Position numbers and translations under genes: made by a program. From NCBI RefSeq assembly GCF_014698065.1, contig NZ_JACJSI010000047.1:1-51187 (forward strand): DNA of 51,187 bases, read 5' to 3'. Below are positions 9,555-17,957 of the stretch, in pieces. The notes under the pieces were generated by a model, which saw only the letters and a list, made by a program, of their open reading frames with translations, was not told the origin of the DNA and searched no databases. Each line of letters begins with the position of its first letter. Within the stretch, counting starts at the first letter, position 1. The DNA is from Nostoc flagelliforme FACHB-838 (lineage in GTDB: Bacteria > Cyanobacteriota > Cyanobacteriia > Cyanobacteriales > Nostocaceae).

Positions 9555-9592
9555 TAAAAAAAAATCCCCACTCAGGCATTTGTCTGAGTGGG
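9555..9592 (-). terminator. Rho-independent terminator of dnaK
   Basis: A perfect 9-base stem, CCCACTCAG at 9567-9575 with CTGAGTGGG at 9584-9592, has an 8-base loop. On the minus strand it is followed by GGA and then nine T residues (A9556-9564 on the plus strand). It sits 46 bases past the dnaK stop. Confidence 0.85.
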
Positions 9593-9638
9593 TAATATGA
9601 GGTGGGACAAAACAATCTTCCCAAAAGAAGTAAGGGAA

Positions 9639-11549
9639 TTATTTGCTCTCTGTAAAATCAGCATCAATCACATCGTCGCCACTTCCAGAGCTAGATGTGG
9701 AACCGCCATCGCCATCTTGAGGTTCAGCACCTGGTGCAGCACCGCCACCGGCTTGTTGATAGATATTGCTACCAACGGCAAATAATGCTTGTTGTAATTC
9801 TGGGGTGAGCTTCTTGATTTGCTCATCGTCTTCTTTAGCAACTGCTTCGCGCAGTTCTTTCACTAAACCTTCGACTTTAGTCTTGTCAGCATCGGGAACT
9901 TTATCGCCCAATTCTTGTAACTGCTTTTCAGCTTGGTATGCCAAAGAATCGGCTTGGTTCTTGCGTTCAATCTTTTCACGCCGCTCTTTGTCAGATGAAG
10001 CGTTTTGTTCAGCTTCTCTTACCATCCTGTCAACGTCATTTTTATCCAGGGTGGAAGCGCCGGTGATGCTGATAGACTGTTCTTTACCAGTGCCTTTGTC
10101 CTTAGCGGTGACGTTAAGGATACCGTTAGCGTCAATATCAAAAACCACTTCAATTTGAGGAACGCCGCGTGGTGCAGGAGGAATACCATCAAGGCGGAAG
10201 GTTCCCAAACTCTTGTTATCGTTAGAGAATTCGCGTTCACCTTGGAGAACGTGAATTTCTACGTTGGTTTGTCCATCCACAGCAGTAGAGAAAACTTCCG
10301 ATTTCTTGGTGGGAATTGTAGTGTTGCGGGGGATAATTTTAGTCATCACGCCGCCCAATGTTTCCACACCCAAAGATAGCGGTGTCACGTCTAACAGCAA
10401 GATGCCAGTTACATCACCAGCCAGTACCCCGGCTTGAATAGCTGCACCAACTGCTACGACTTCATCAGGGTTAACGGTTTGGTTGGGGTCTTTACCCAAT
10501 ACCTGCTTCACAATTTGTTGCACAGCAGGAATGCGGGTAGAACCACCAACTAACACTACTTCATCAATATCGCCTTTGTTTAACTTGGCATCCCGGAGAG
10601 CGTTTTCCACAGGAATACGACAACGGTCGATTAAGTCAGAGCAAAGTTCTTCAAATTGAGCGCGAGTCAGGGTTGTATCCAGGTGCTTAGGCCCATCCTG
10701 GGTAGCGGTGATAAATGGCAAGTTAATTTCTGCTTGGCTGACGCTAGAAAGCTCAATCTTGGCTTTTTCTGCGGCTTCAGTCAGACGTTGTAAAGCTTGC
10801 TTGTCTTTCCGTAGGTCAATGCCTTCGGCTTTTCTGAACTTCTCAGCTAAGAAGTCAACTATTTTTTTATCGAAGTCGTCACCACCAAGGTGGGTATCAC
10901 CAGATGTGGCTAGTACTTCAAAAACTCCGTCTCCTACTTCCAGCACGGATACGTCGAAGGTACCACCACCAAGGTCAAATACGAGGATGGTTTCGTTACT
11001 CTTCTTGTCAAATCCATAAGCCAAAGACGCAGCTGTCGGCTCGTTGATAATCCGTAGAACTTCAATCCCGGCAATTTTACCAGCGTCTTTTGTCGCTTGG
11101 CGTTGCGAGTCGTTGAAGTATGCGGGAACAGTGATTACAGCTTGGGTTACAGTTTCACCCAGGTATTTGCTGGCATCTTCAACTAGTTTGCGAAGAACTT
11201 TTGCAGAAATTTCTTCAGGAGCAAACGGTTTACCAGCTATCGGACAATCTAATTTGACATTGCCGTTGCTGCTGAGAACTTTGTAAGAAACTTCTGTAGC
11301 TTCGTTACTCACTTCATCGTAGCGGCGACCGATAAAGCGTTTGACTGAGTAAAACGTATTTTCGGGGTTCATCACCGCTTGGCGTTTGGCAATTTGGCCA
11401 ACCAAGTTATCGCCATTTTTCGCAAATGCGACTACTGATGGTGTTGTCCGAAAACCTTCAGCATTAGCAATTACTGTAGGTTTACCACCTTCCATCACTG
11501 CCACGCAGGAGTTCGTTGTTCCTAAGTCAATTCCAACTACTTTTGCCAT
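9639..11549 (-). CDS. dnaK: Chaperone protein DnaK (Hsp70), DnaK2-type
   Basis: A full-length 636-residue Hsp70. The ATPase domain starts MAKVVGIDLGTTNSCVAVME and carries the phosphate 2 motif VFDLGGGTFDVSVLEV and the adenosine motif VLVGGSTRIPAVQQ. The DDVTPLSLG-type linker appears as LLLDVTPLSLGVETLGG, followed by the peptide-binding beta domain and helical lid. The tail ends GDDVIDADFTESK, close to the conserved co-chaperone-binding end of bacterial DnaK, which points to the principal cyanobacterial form (DnaK2) rather than the thylakoid DnaK3. It refolds client proteins with DnaJ and GrpE, neither of which is adjacent. It is transcribed alone and ends in a strong terminator. No CIRCE element is visible upstream. 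Confidence 0.97.
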   Translation of the reverse strand: MAKVVGIDLGTTNSCVAVMEGGKPTVIANAEGFRTTPSVVAFAKNGDNLVGQIAKRQAVMNPENTFYSVKRFIGRRYDEVSNEATEVSYKVLSSNGNVKLDCPIAGKPFAPEEISAKVLRKLVEDASKYLGETVTQAVITVPAYFNDSQRQATKDAGKIAGIEVLRIINEPTAASLAYGFDKKSNETILVFDLGGGTFDVSVLEVGDGVFEVLATSGDTHLGGDDFDKKIVDFLAEKFRKAEGIDLRKDKQALQRLTEAAEKAKIELSSVSQAEINLPFITATQDGPKHLDTTLTRAQFEELCSDLIDRCRIPVENALRDAKLNKGDIDEVVLVGGSTRIPAVQQIVKQVLGKDPNQTVNPDEVVAVGAAIQAGVLAGDVTGILLLDVTPLSLGVETLGGVMTKIIPRNTTIPTKKSEVFSTAVDGQTNVEIHVLQGEREFSNDNKSLGTFRLDGIPPAPRGVPQIEVVFDIDANGILNVTAKDKGTGKEQSISITGASTLDKNDVDRMVREAEQNASSDKERREKIERKNQADSLAYQAEKQLQELGDKVPDADKTKVEGLVKELREAVAKEDDEQIKKLTPELQQALFAVGSNIYQQAGGGAAPGAEPQDGDGGSTSSSGSGDDVIDADFTESK

Positions 11550-11971
11550 TTTAGGTGCTGGCTCCGTATAACTACAAATGAATGAATGAGAATATAAAGG
11601 ACTAAATTTTGAACCAATAGGGTCAATAAATCAGCCAGTTCAGCATGAATACCTTTGTTTTGGCTTTTCTGGGGTTAAAACTCCAGATATGCTGATATAT
11701 ATACTGAAGCTTAGTGTTAGCCAGTCCATGAAGGGTGGTTTCCCGAACCTTACTTAGGACGGTTAAACTAACTAAACAGTTTTTTTAGTTATTTCATGGA
11801 TTTATTGCCTTCACTCTGTCTAATGTATGGGAATTAATACTTTCAGTAATTAGGGTGAACCGTAACGTCCGAGTGGTGTTTGCCGTCTTTAGAGGCAATA
11901 AATTAGAGAAACACTGAGATTAGGGACTGGGAATTGAGGATTAGGATAAAATATGACTCAGCACTTAGCAG
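11550..11971. other. Intergenic region containing the dnaK promoter region
   Basis: About 420 bases without a gene, and a long leader or promoter region for dnaK. I found no CIRCE palindrome (TTAGCACTC-N9-GAGTGCTAA). A small inverted repeat, AACTAAA 11770-11776 with TTTAGTT 11784-11790, is the only clear structure. Confidence 0.5.
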
Positions 11972-12790
11972 TTACTCAAGCGTAGAGAAAAGAGTTTGCC
12001 AGTCAATTACAGGTGGTCTTTGTCCCTGGTTGACTATTTCAAAAATTTTTCTAGAACTACTTGGCTGAAAAAGGCATTCTACACAAGTGTTTGCTACATC
12101 AATCCGGCTGGTATCACCCGAAAGTGTATCCCCAGTGCCGATGACGACACCGTATTTACCTCCTGTTTTTGCCTTCAAAAGCGTGTTGAGGTCGTATGAG
12201 GTATAGGGGCCGTCTATAAGCCGTCCTGGGCGGATGATGGTGTAGGGTAATCCTGAATTAATAATGGACTCCTCACCTTTTTGTTTGGCATCCAACACGC
12301 CAAAGGCATTAAGGATACTAAAAGGAAACTGATTTTTACGGAGAATTCCGCAGGAAGAGACGAAAATGAATCGCTTTAAATTCTGGGGTGCTGCTGCTAC
12401 TAGATTCCTAACACCTTGAGCATCGACCTTTGCCGGACTGTTCTTTGCTTTTGCTTCACTAGATTTGGGGTTAAGGAAAGTGATTCCCCATTCAAGCAAG
12501 TTCGGGGTTTCGTCAAACTCCCATCGCGCAGAGGGAAAGGCAGTGGTTCCAGTACAATTTATGATGTGGGTGACATTCTGTGTTGCGGCTGGCAGTGTAG
12601 CTGGCTGGCGGATGTCACCAACGGCGATTTCCACTCTTCGGTTAAACATCTCTTCGGCTTTTGCGGCATTGCGTGTCAAGACACGAACTTTCAAACCCTT
12701 TTCTAGCAGTTTGCCTACCACCAGTTGCCCCACTCCACCAGTAGCACCAGCAACTAGTACCAAATCTTCAGCTGAATCAAAAGAAGTCAT
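11972..12790 (-). CDS. NAD(P)-binding atypical SDR (NmrA/Ycf39-like)
   Basis: A 272-residue Rossmann protein with the N-terminal nucleotide motif LVLVAGATGGVGQLVVGKLL (G-A-T-G-x-x-G near residues 15-21), VRVLTRN after the second strand, and an RFIFVSSCGIL strand. The usual YxxxK is replaced by an AKQKGEESIINSG-type segment, as in atypical SDRs. These are commonly redox sensors, isomerases or assembly factors rather than classical dehydrogenases, and several cyanobacterial members serve photosystem assembly. A substrate cannot be inferred. ATG 12790 is preceded by AAAGGC at good spacing. The neighbours are unrelated. Confidence 0.8.
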   Translation of the reverse strand: MTSFDSAEDLVLVAGATGGVGQLVVGKLLEKGLKVRVLTRNAAKAEEMFNRRVEIAVGDIRQPATLPAATQNVTHIINCTGTTAFPSARWEFDETPNLLEWGITFLNPKSSEAKAKNSPAKVDAQGVRNLVAAAPQNLKRFIFVSSCGILRKNQFPFSILNAFGVLDAKQKGEESIINSGLPYTIIRPGRLIDGPYTSYDLNTLLKAKTGGKYGVVIGTGDTLSGDTSRIDVANTCVECLFQPSSSRKIFEIVNQGQRPPVIDWQTLFSTLE

Positions 12791-12833
12791 AAATTGCCTT
12801 TAAGATAGTCTATTGCTAATCTACTCAAAAAAA

Positions 12834-12893
12834 TGCGTAGGCGTAGCCAGCCGTAGGCATCGCCTACGTCGAGGCGTAGCCCATCGCCAAAAT
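12834..12893. repeat. Dispersed GCGTAGGCGTAGCC repeat
   Basis: The block reads GCGTAGGCGTAGCCAGCCG, then TAGGCATCGCCTACG, then AGGCGTAGCCCATCGCC: a partly palindromic iterated unit. A close relative lies at 4572-4602. It separates the SDR gene from a kinase remnant. Confidence 0.6.
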
Positions 12894-12907
12894 AAACTCA
12901 GACTAAA

Positions 12908-13039
12908 GATTTGGCTAATGGCTGTACTGACAAGCATGGTGGATCTTTGCAATGTATTTCATCACCGGGACAAGGTAAAAAGTTTGTAATTACAATCCCG
13001 ATTCGAGTAGCACAATCATTAATTTGTGATCGCACTTAG
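12908..13039 (+). pseudogene. Remnant of a histidine kinase C-terminus
   Basis: In one frame the DNA encodes DKHGGSLQCISSPGQGKKFV then ITIPIR, ending at TAG 13037-13039. This is the typical last segment of a HATPase_c domain (K-H-G-G-x-L-x-C-x-S-x-x-G-x-G-x-x-F-x-I-x-IPI). An in-frame TAA at 12893-12895 and a dispersed repeat precede it, and no N, G1 or H boxes remain. It is therefore a fragment. It lies 130 bases ahead of an intact kinase on the same strand but resembles a different kinase subtype, so it is not simply that gene's missing start. Confidence 0.65.
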
Positions 13040-13171
13040 AGGGGAAATTGCGCCCGAATTGTTCGGTTCTACCACTGTTACAAGAACACAAATGGCTATA
13101 ACCTCTTAGGTAGTAGTGAAATGTCTACCCTAGACGCTGTTAGTCGCTCTTGAATTAAGGGGTGAAAGCCT

Positions 13172-14659
13172 GTGTACCAATGGATATTGCCAAGTCTGAG
13201 CGAAATCTTGGCTGAAAATGAATCAAGTGTGGCAGAATGTTCACCTGCTAAAGCGGAGCAGCAGTGGCGTGTTAGCCTCGCAGCGACAGAACATTTGCTA
13301 TTAAATACTTTAGCAGTTACTTCAGTTGACACAACCCAAGGATTAGTTTTAGCTGCACCAGCACCCTTATTTAGTCAGCCAAGACTGACTCAAAGTTTAC
13401 AAACAGTAACTTTTACAGCTAAACCATTTAATCCATTGGCGCTAATGCCGTTTCAGATGCCTACGGCGGATTACATCAACGCATCTGTCAACGAAGAAAT
13501 TGCTCCCCACGAATCGGTACTTCCCTTACTACCTGCCGATCCCCTCGGTGCAGAACAGTTTTGCTTAGTTTTTACAGATAAATTTAGATTAGTATTGGTT
13601 TTAGCAAGCCACAAAAACGGTAAAAAAACTTTTGCTTTTTCTTTTGAGCCAGAAGTAGTGCAGCAGGCTTGGCGATCGCTAGGGGCACGGGTAATGCTGG
13701 CTAATCCAGAATTTTTCGCCCGCTTGGACGCATTAGTAGAAGAGTATTCCCCGGTAGCACCAGACTACCGCATGATGATTCAGTTTAGTCAGTTGTTGCT
13801 TCAGAAATTAACAGAACCACAAGAAACTAGAGACTCTTCACTGGGAACTGCGGAAGAAGCAGGGGAGCAGGGGAGAAAAGTTCTTCCCAATCCCCAATGC
13901 CCAATCCCCAATGCCCAATCCTTAAATCCTGATGTAGAATTGCTCCAAGCTTTTGCTCACGAAGTTCGCACACCTTTAACAACTATTCGCACCATGACTC
14001 GTCTGCTATTGAAGCGGCGAGACTTGGATGCAAGTGTGATCAATCGCTTAAAAGTTATCGATCATGAGTGTACCGAGCAAATTGACCGCATGGAGTTGCT
14101 GTTTAAAGCGGCAGAACTGGAAACTACTGCTTCAGCAAAATCTTCAAAAACTCAACTCACACCGATGTCTTTAGATCAAGTGTTGCAGCAAAGTATTCCC
14201 CGTTGGGAACAAGCAGCGCATCGACGGAATTTAACTTTAAATGTTGTTTTACCCCAGCAACTACCAACAGTGGTGAGCAATCCCACCATGCTGGATCAGG
14301 TTTTGACTGGTTTGATGGAAAATTTTACTCGCAGTTTACCTGCTGGCAGCCATATTCAAGTACAAGTTATCCCGGCTGGAGATCAACTAAAGTTACAATT
14401 ATCGCCTCAATTCGGGTGTAAAGATGCAAATAAAGCCGCTATCCCGGCAACGCCACCTATTCGCAAAGCCCTTGGACAGCTACTAATGTTCCAACCAGAA
14501 ACAGGTACTATTAGTTTGAATATCGCCGCAACCAAGCATTTGTTTCAGGCGATCGGTGGCAAACTGATTGTGCGCCAACGTCCGCACTATGGGGAAGTTT
14601 TAACGATTTTTCTGCCTTTAGAAGTTAGCAATAAACAGAAACCAGCAGTTATCAGTTAG
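13172..14659 (+). CDS. Sensor histidine kinase with a weakly conserved ATPase domain
   Basis: 495 residues, started by GTG 13172 with AAGGGG nine bases upstream. The N-terminal 200 residues resemble no named sensor domain and contain no membrane segment, so it is probably soluble. The dimerisation/H box is LLQAFAHEVRTPLTTIRTMT, phospho-acceptor His263. An N box is present (LDQVLTGLMENFTRSLP), but the G1 DxGxG motif is not recognisable and the C-terminus ends GGKLIVRQRPHYGEVLTIFL. ATP binding may be altered, though the G2-like ATKHLFQAIGG segment remains. Residues about 225-255 come from an intergenic-type repeat in frame. No response regulator is adjacent. Confidence 0.8.
   Translation: MYQWILPSLSEILAENESSVAECSPAKAEQQWRVSLAATEHLLLNTLAVTSVDTTQGLVLAAPAPLFSQPRLTQSLQTVTFTAKPFNPLALMPFQMPTADYINASVNEEIAPHESVLPLLPADPLGAEQFCLVFTDKFRLVLVLASHKNGKKTFAFSFEPEVVQQAWRSLGARVMLANPEFFARLDALVEEYSPVAPDYRMMIQFSQLLLQKLTEPQETRDSSLGTAEEAGEQGRKVLPNPQCPIPNAQSLNPDVELLQAFAHEVRTPLTTIRTMTRLLLKRRDLDASVINRLKVIDHECTEQIDRMELLFKAAELETTASAKSSKTQLTPMSLDQVLQQSIPRWEQAAHRRNLTLNVVLPQQLPTVVSNPTMLDQVLTGLMENFTRSLPAGSHIQVQVIPAGDQLKLQLSPQFGCKDANKAAIPATPPIRKALGQLLMFQPETGTISLNIAATKHLFQAIGGKLIVRQRPHYGEVLTIFLPLEVSNKQKPAVIS
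13840..13925 (+). repeat. Intergenic-type tandem repeat inside the kinase coding sequence
   Basis: The unit CCCCAATGCCCAAT occurs twice in tandem (13892-13905 and 13906-13919), preceded by AGCAGGGGAGCAGGGGAG. Such units are typical of Nostoc intergenic DNA. Here they are read through and encode the low-complexity stretch PNPQCPIPNAQSLNP in the linker before the H box. Confidence 0.7.
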
Positions 14660-14786
14660 GAGTCATAGAGCAGTTTTATTTTACATCAAGTACTGACTAT
14701 TTTCAAATTCAGAAATGATGGGAAATAGTAATGTCAAGATAAATTTGACTCGCTAGGATGGCATTAGAAATTTATCGCATTTGAGT

Positions 14787-15056
14787 ATGACCAAGCAAGA
14801 TACTCCACTTACAGGAGACGCGCTGATTAAAGAAGTTTGTCGGCGGATTCGAGTAGCCCGCAGTTATTGGGATGCTCACAAGAATGCTGCTTGTCGGGGT
14901 GAACGCGATCGCGCCTTAGCCCTTTACAATACCCTGAGTAAGGAACAAAAAGAACAGATTCCGCAAGTTTTGCGGGTATGGTTGCGTTACCGCAGTGAGA
15001 AATATTTTGGCGCACACCGAACGCCGCCAAAGTCAGCGCGAAAATCAAATTTATAG
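14787..15056 (+). CDS. Conserved small cyanobacterial protein, unknown function
   Basis: An 89-residue basic, helical protein (ALIKEVCRRIRVARSYWDAH, then KNAACRGERDRALALYNTLS, ending YRSEKYFGAHRTPPKSARKS). ATG 14787 is preferred over the in-frame TTG at 14781. It has no membrane segment and no recognised domain. The Arg-rich helices could bind nucleic acid or a protein partner, but nothing in the sequence decides this. The bias towards sensible codons and the lack of repeats suggest a real gene. It is followed directly by a convergent small membrane protein. Confidence 0.65.
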   Translation: MTKQDTPLTGDALIKEVCRRIRVARSYWDAHKNAACRGERDRALALYNTLSKEQKEQIPQVLRVWLRYRSEKYFGAHRTPPKSARKSNL

Positions 15057-15284
15057 TCACTCACCTGAAGACCAGGTATAGGTTTGCTGATTGTTCGTAC
15101 TGCTGCGATCGCGGCGGCTGACGCTATCCACGGCTCTACTCCGTGTTTCGTTTAGCGTTGCACTTTCGTGCGCGACTATGTTACGCACCCAAAAACCGCC
15201 CCCAATAAACAACAATCCCATTATCAGCCCAATATCTGCGCTTAGTTTTTCGTCAAAAGTGCTTTGGTGAGGTTTGAAATTCAT
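15057..15284 (-). CDS. Small single-pass membrane protein, hypothetical
   Basis: 75 residues, with one hydrophobic helix (IGLIMGLLFIGGGFWVRNIV, residues about 18-37) followed by a polar Ser/Arg-rich tail. The tail region overlaps DNA resembling the dispersed GC-rich repeats (15098-15180), so the C-terminus may be a recent repeat-derived addition. It is convergent with and abutting the preceding gene, and divergent from the next. No function is proposed. Confidence 0.4.
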   Translation of the reverse strand: MNFKPHQSTFDEKLSADIGLIMGLLFIGGGFWVRNIVAHESATLNETRSRAVDSVSRRDRSSTNNQQTYTWSSGE

Positions 15285-15404
15285 CTGGCACTACTAACCT
15301 TATAACTGCGTCAACTATCTTGCAGTTAAATTACTTTACCAATTTTCCTGGTGTAGCAATTTAACGTTTATATGAAATGAAATATAACTAATTAAGCAGA
15401 AGTA

Positions 15405-17678
15405 ATGAAAACTCAGTTTTGGGAAAGAAGCAAAGAAATTAATCCGACTCTAAATAACTTACTATTCAAATTTATGCGTAGACGGGTATTACTAGGTCTA
15501 AGTAAGATACATACAGAGACATCACCTTTGATTCATCAAGCTTGGTGGCTTTTGAGGAAACGTCTGCTGCCATTATTATGTCTGGTATCATTCTTGGCGG
15601 TAGTGCAACTCAACAGCTTTGCCCCTGTCGTTGCCCAACTACCTCCTCAACCTCGTCAGGAAATTCGGGGAGTATGGTTAAGTGGTAACGATTTTAGCGT
15701 TTTTAGAAATCGTTCACAAGTGCAAGCAGCTATGAGCCAACTACGGCAGTTAAACTTTAATACTGTTTATCCCGTAGTCTGGAATGATGGTTATACCCAA
15801 TACCCCAGCGCCGTAATGCAAAAAAAGGGTGTTCCCTTTTTCTTCAAGGGAGTAGATGGACAAGATGTAATTGCAGACATTATTACCCAAGCTCGCAGAC
15901 AAGGGTTACTTGCAATACCCTGGTTTGAATTTGGTTTCATGGTTCCTCTAACTTCAGAACTCGCATCGCAGCATCCAAATTGGCTAACACAAAAGGGGGA
16001 TGGGACTCAAACTTCAATTAGCGCTGCGGGTGAAGTAGCGTGGTTAAATCCTTTTCACCCCGAAGTGCAAAACTTTATCCGCGAACTCGTCATGGAAGTT
16101 ATCACTAAATACGATGCTGATGGCGTTCAATTTGATGATCATACGAGTTTACCCGTAGATTTTGGTTACGATAAATACACAATTGGTCTATATACTCAAG
16201 AAACTGGCAATCCTCCACCATCTAATCCCCAAGCCCAAGCATGGATAAAATGGCGGGCAGATAAAATTACTGCATTCATGGTAGACCTCCAGCAAACTGT
16301 GAAAGCTAGAAAACCGAATGCTATCTTCTCAGTTTCTCCCAATTACTATGATTTCGCTTACAAGCTGCAACTGCAAGATTGGCTCAACTGGGTACGCTTG
16401 GGTATTGTTGATGAGTTGGTTATGCAGGTATACCGTAATGATTTGGAAAGTTTTATCGCTCAAATTACCCGTCCAGAAATTTTAGAAACACAACAAGTTA
16501 TCCCAACTGGTATTGGTATTATGGCGGGGTTACGAAATCGCCCAGTTTCCCTACCACAAATTCAATCTCAGGTACAAGCGTCGCAACAACGCGGTTTAGG
16601 TATCGGCTTTTTCTACTACGAAAGCCTTTGGAATGTTGCGCCTGAACCAGCAGCGCAACGCCAGGAGGCATTTGCGGCACTTTTCCCAAATTCAGCCTTG
16701 CGCGATATCTCTCAAAATACACCCCGCCAGCCAACTTTTAACACCATATCTTTACCTTTATATCCAAAACCTTCCCTCGGTCAACGTGTTCGCGGTTATT
16801 TTCTGGAAATGGCAATCGCAAATGGTCAGCCAAGACGTATTTTATTAGATACAGGGTCAGCAGGGCTAAGAGTTCCTAAAGAGTTTTTAGGTAATGCTCC
16901 GATTCAAAGAACAGGTCAAAATATCAAGGAAGTATTAGGTGATGGTACTATCCTGGAGGGAGAATTAGTTTATGCTAATGTCCGGTTTGGTTTAATTCCC
17001 GCCGCCGAACCTATTCCCATACAGATTGTTACTAGTCGCCAATGTACTCCCCAAAAACCTAATTGTTCAGCAAAAAGTGGTGCGCCATTTTCTGGTATTG
17101 TTGGTGTCAACTATTCGGAAAAATCACTTCTCTATAACCCATTAAGAAAATTACCAGGCAATCTAAGTAACGGATTTATCGTCACTGGAAATGGTGGTAG
17201 TAACAAGAATGGGAGCCTAATTCTCGGTTTAACTGCCGAAAATCAAGTGGGTTTCAAAATGGCTTCTTGGAATCAGCAACCGGAAATAAATGGTGTACCC
17301 GGTAAAAGGTGGGATTCTCGACTGAGCAAAGTTTGTTTAACTCTGGCTGGGAGTTCTGCTAAAAATTCTTGTAATAGCGCAATGATTGCTGATACTGGAA
17401 CTATTAATGGTTTGACTGAATTTAAGTCAGCTTCTACAGCAGGTAAACTCAAACCAGGAGTATTAGGTTCAGCAAATGCTGTAAAAGTTGCAATAAATGG
17501 CATTTTTGATTACAGTCTGGTTCCAGGAAAGCGCGACGGATTTAATCGCTGGAATTTGGCTATCTCGCCACAGGCAGAACAAACTATATTTGTAAATCCG
17601 GGAATCGCATTTTTTGATAAATACGATGTACTCTTTGACCAAGTTAATGGAAGACAGGGTTTTCGCAGCCGACGATAA
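15405..17678 (+). CDS. GHL10-type glycoside hydrolase fused to a pepsin-like domain
   Basis: 757 residues. A basic N-terminal extension leads to a hydrophobic export segment (LLPLLCLVSFLAVV, residues about 54-78). Residues 85-430 are a family 10-like glycosylhydrolase (DUF187/GHL10) barrel: IRGVWLSGNDFSVF, LDFNTVYPVVWNDG-type strand 2, and DADGVQFDDHTSLP, where D245/D246 are the likely catalytic acids. Residues 447-757 are a second domain with two aspartic-protease motifs, ILLDTGSAGLRV (DTGS 482-485) and IADTGTINGL (DTGT 663-666), as in bilobal pepsin-like proteins. Exported GHL10 proteins are thought to act on cell-wall or surface glycans. The protease lobe fused to it is unusual. It could cleave or merely bind a surface protein. 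Confidence 0.8.
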   Translation: MKTQFWERSKEINPTLNNLLFKFMRRRVLLGLSKIHTETSPLIHQAWWLLRKRLLPLLCLVSFLAVVQLNSFAPVVAQLPPQPRQEIRGVWLSGNDFSVFRNRSQVQAAMSQLRQLNFNTVYPVVWNDGYTQYPSAVMQKKGVPFFFKGVDGQDVIADIITQARRQGLLAIPWFEFGFMVPLTSELASQHPNWLTQKGDGTQTSISAAGEVAWLNPFHPEVQNFIRELVMEVITKYDADGVQFDDHTSLPVDFGYDKYTIGLYTQETGNPPPSNPQAQAWIKWRADKITAFMVDLQQTVKARKPNAIFSVSPNYYDFAYKLQLQDWLNWVRLGIVDELVMQVYRNDLESFIAQITRPEILETQQVIPTGIGIMAGLRNRPVSLPQIQSQVQASQQRGLGIGFFYYESLWNVAPEPAAQRQEAFAALFPNSALRDISQNTPRQPTFNTISLPLYPKPSLGQRVRGYFLEMAIANGQPRRILLDTGSAGLRVPKEFLGNAPIQRTGQNIKEVLGDGTILEGELVYANVRFGLIPAAEPIPIQIVTSRQCTPQKPNCSAKSGAPFSGIVGVNYSEKSLLYNPLRKLPGNLSNGFIVTGNGGSNKNGSLILGLTAENQVGFKMASWNQQPEINGVPGKRWDSRLSKVCLTLAGSSAKNSCNSAMIADTGTINGLTEFKSASTAGKLKPGVLGSANAVKVAINGIFDYSLVPGKRDGFNRWNLAISPQAEQTIFVNPGIAFFDKYDVLFDQVNGRQGFRSRR

Positions 17679-17957
17679 ATCATAGAACGATAAACAGAAT
17701 TCAGGAGTCAGGAGCCAGAATTCAGAATTAAATTCTGTGCGAGTGGCGGATAGCGCCGGCGGCAAGCGAGTCCACGATAGCGTAGCGGTAGCGAGTCTGC
17801 GAGCGTCGCGTCTGAATAAACGGCGTTTTTGCTCCCCCACTAAATCGTTCGCGCAGCGTCTCTGAAAGAGAAGATTTAGTGGTGCAATAATCAAGTGGTG
17901 GGTCTGAATCCCCACTCATTAATTCTGACTTCTGAATTCTGACTTCTGAATTCTTCT
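17679..17957. repeat. Intergenic repeats, including an inverted repeat and tandem TTCTGA units
   Basis: Convergent gene ends are separated by about 280 bases of repeats: GCGATAGCG-like dispersed units (17745-17815), an inverted repeat CCACTAAATC 17837-17846 with GATTTAGTGG 17873-17882 enclosing a smaller TCTCTGAAAGAGA hairpin, and tandem TTCTGACTTCTGAA units near 17925-17955. No coding frame is convincing. Confidence 0.6.

Noticed and set aside
9388..9785. Short frames between the decarboxylase-like gene and dnaK, and overlapping the dnaK 3' end
   Set aside because: They cross dispersed palindromic repeats or the terminator, or are antisense to dnaK; composition is not coding-like.
11550..11971. 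CIRCE heat-shock operator upstream of dnaK
   Set aside because: No TTAGCACTC-N9-GAGTGCTAA-like dyad could be found in the leader.
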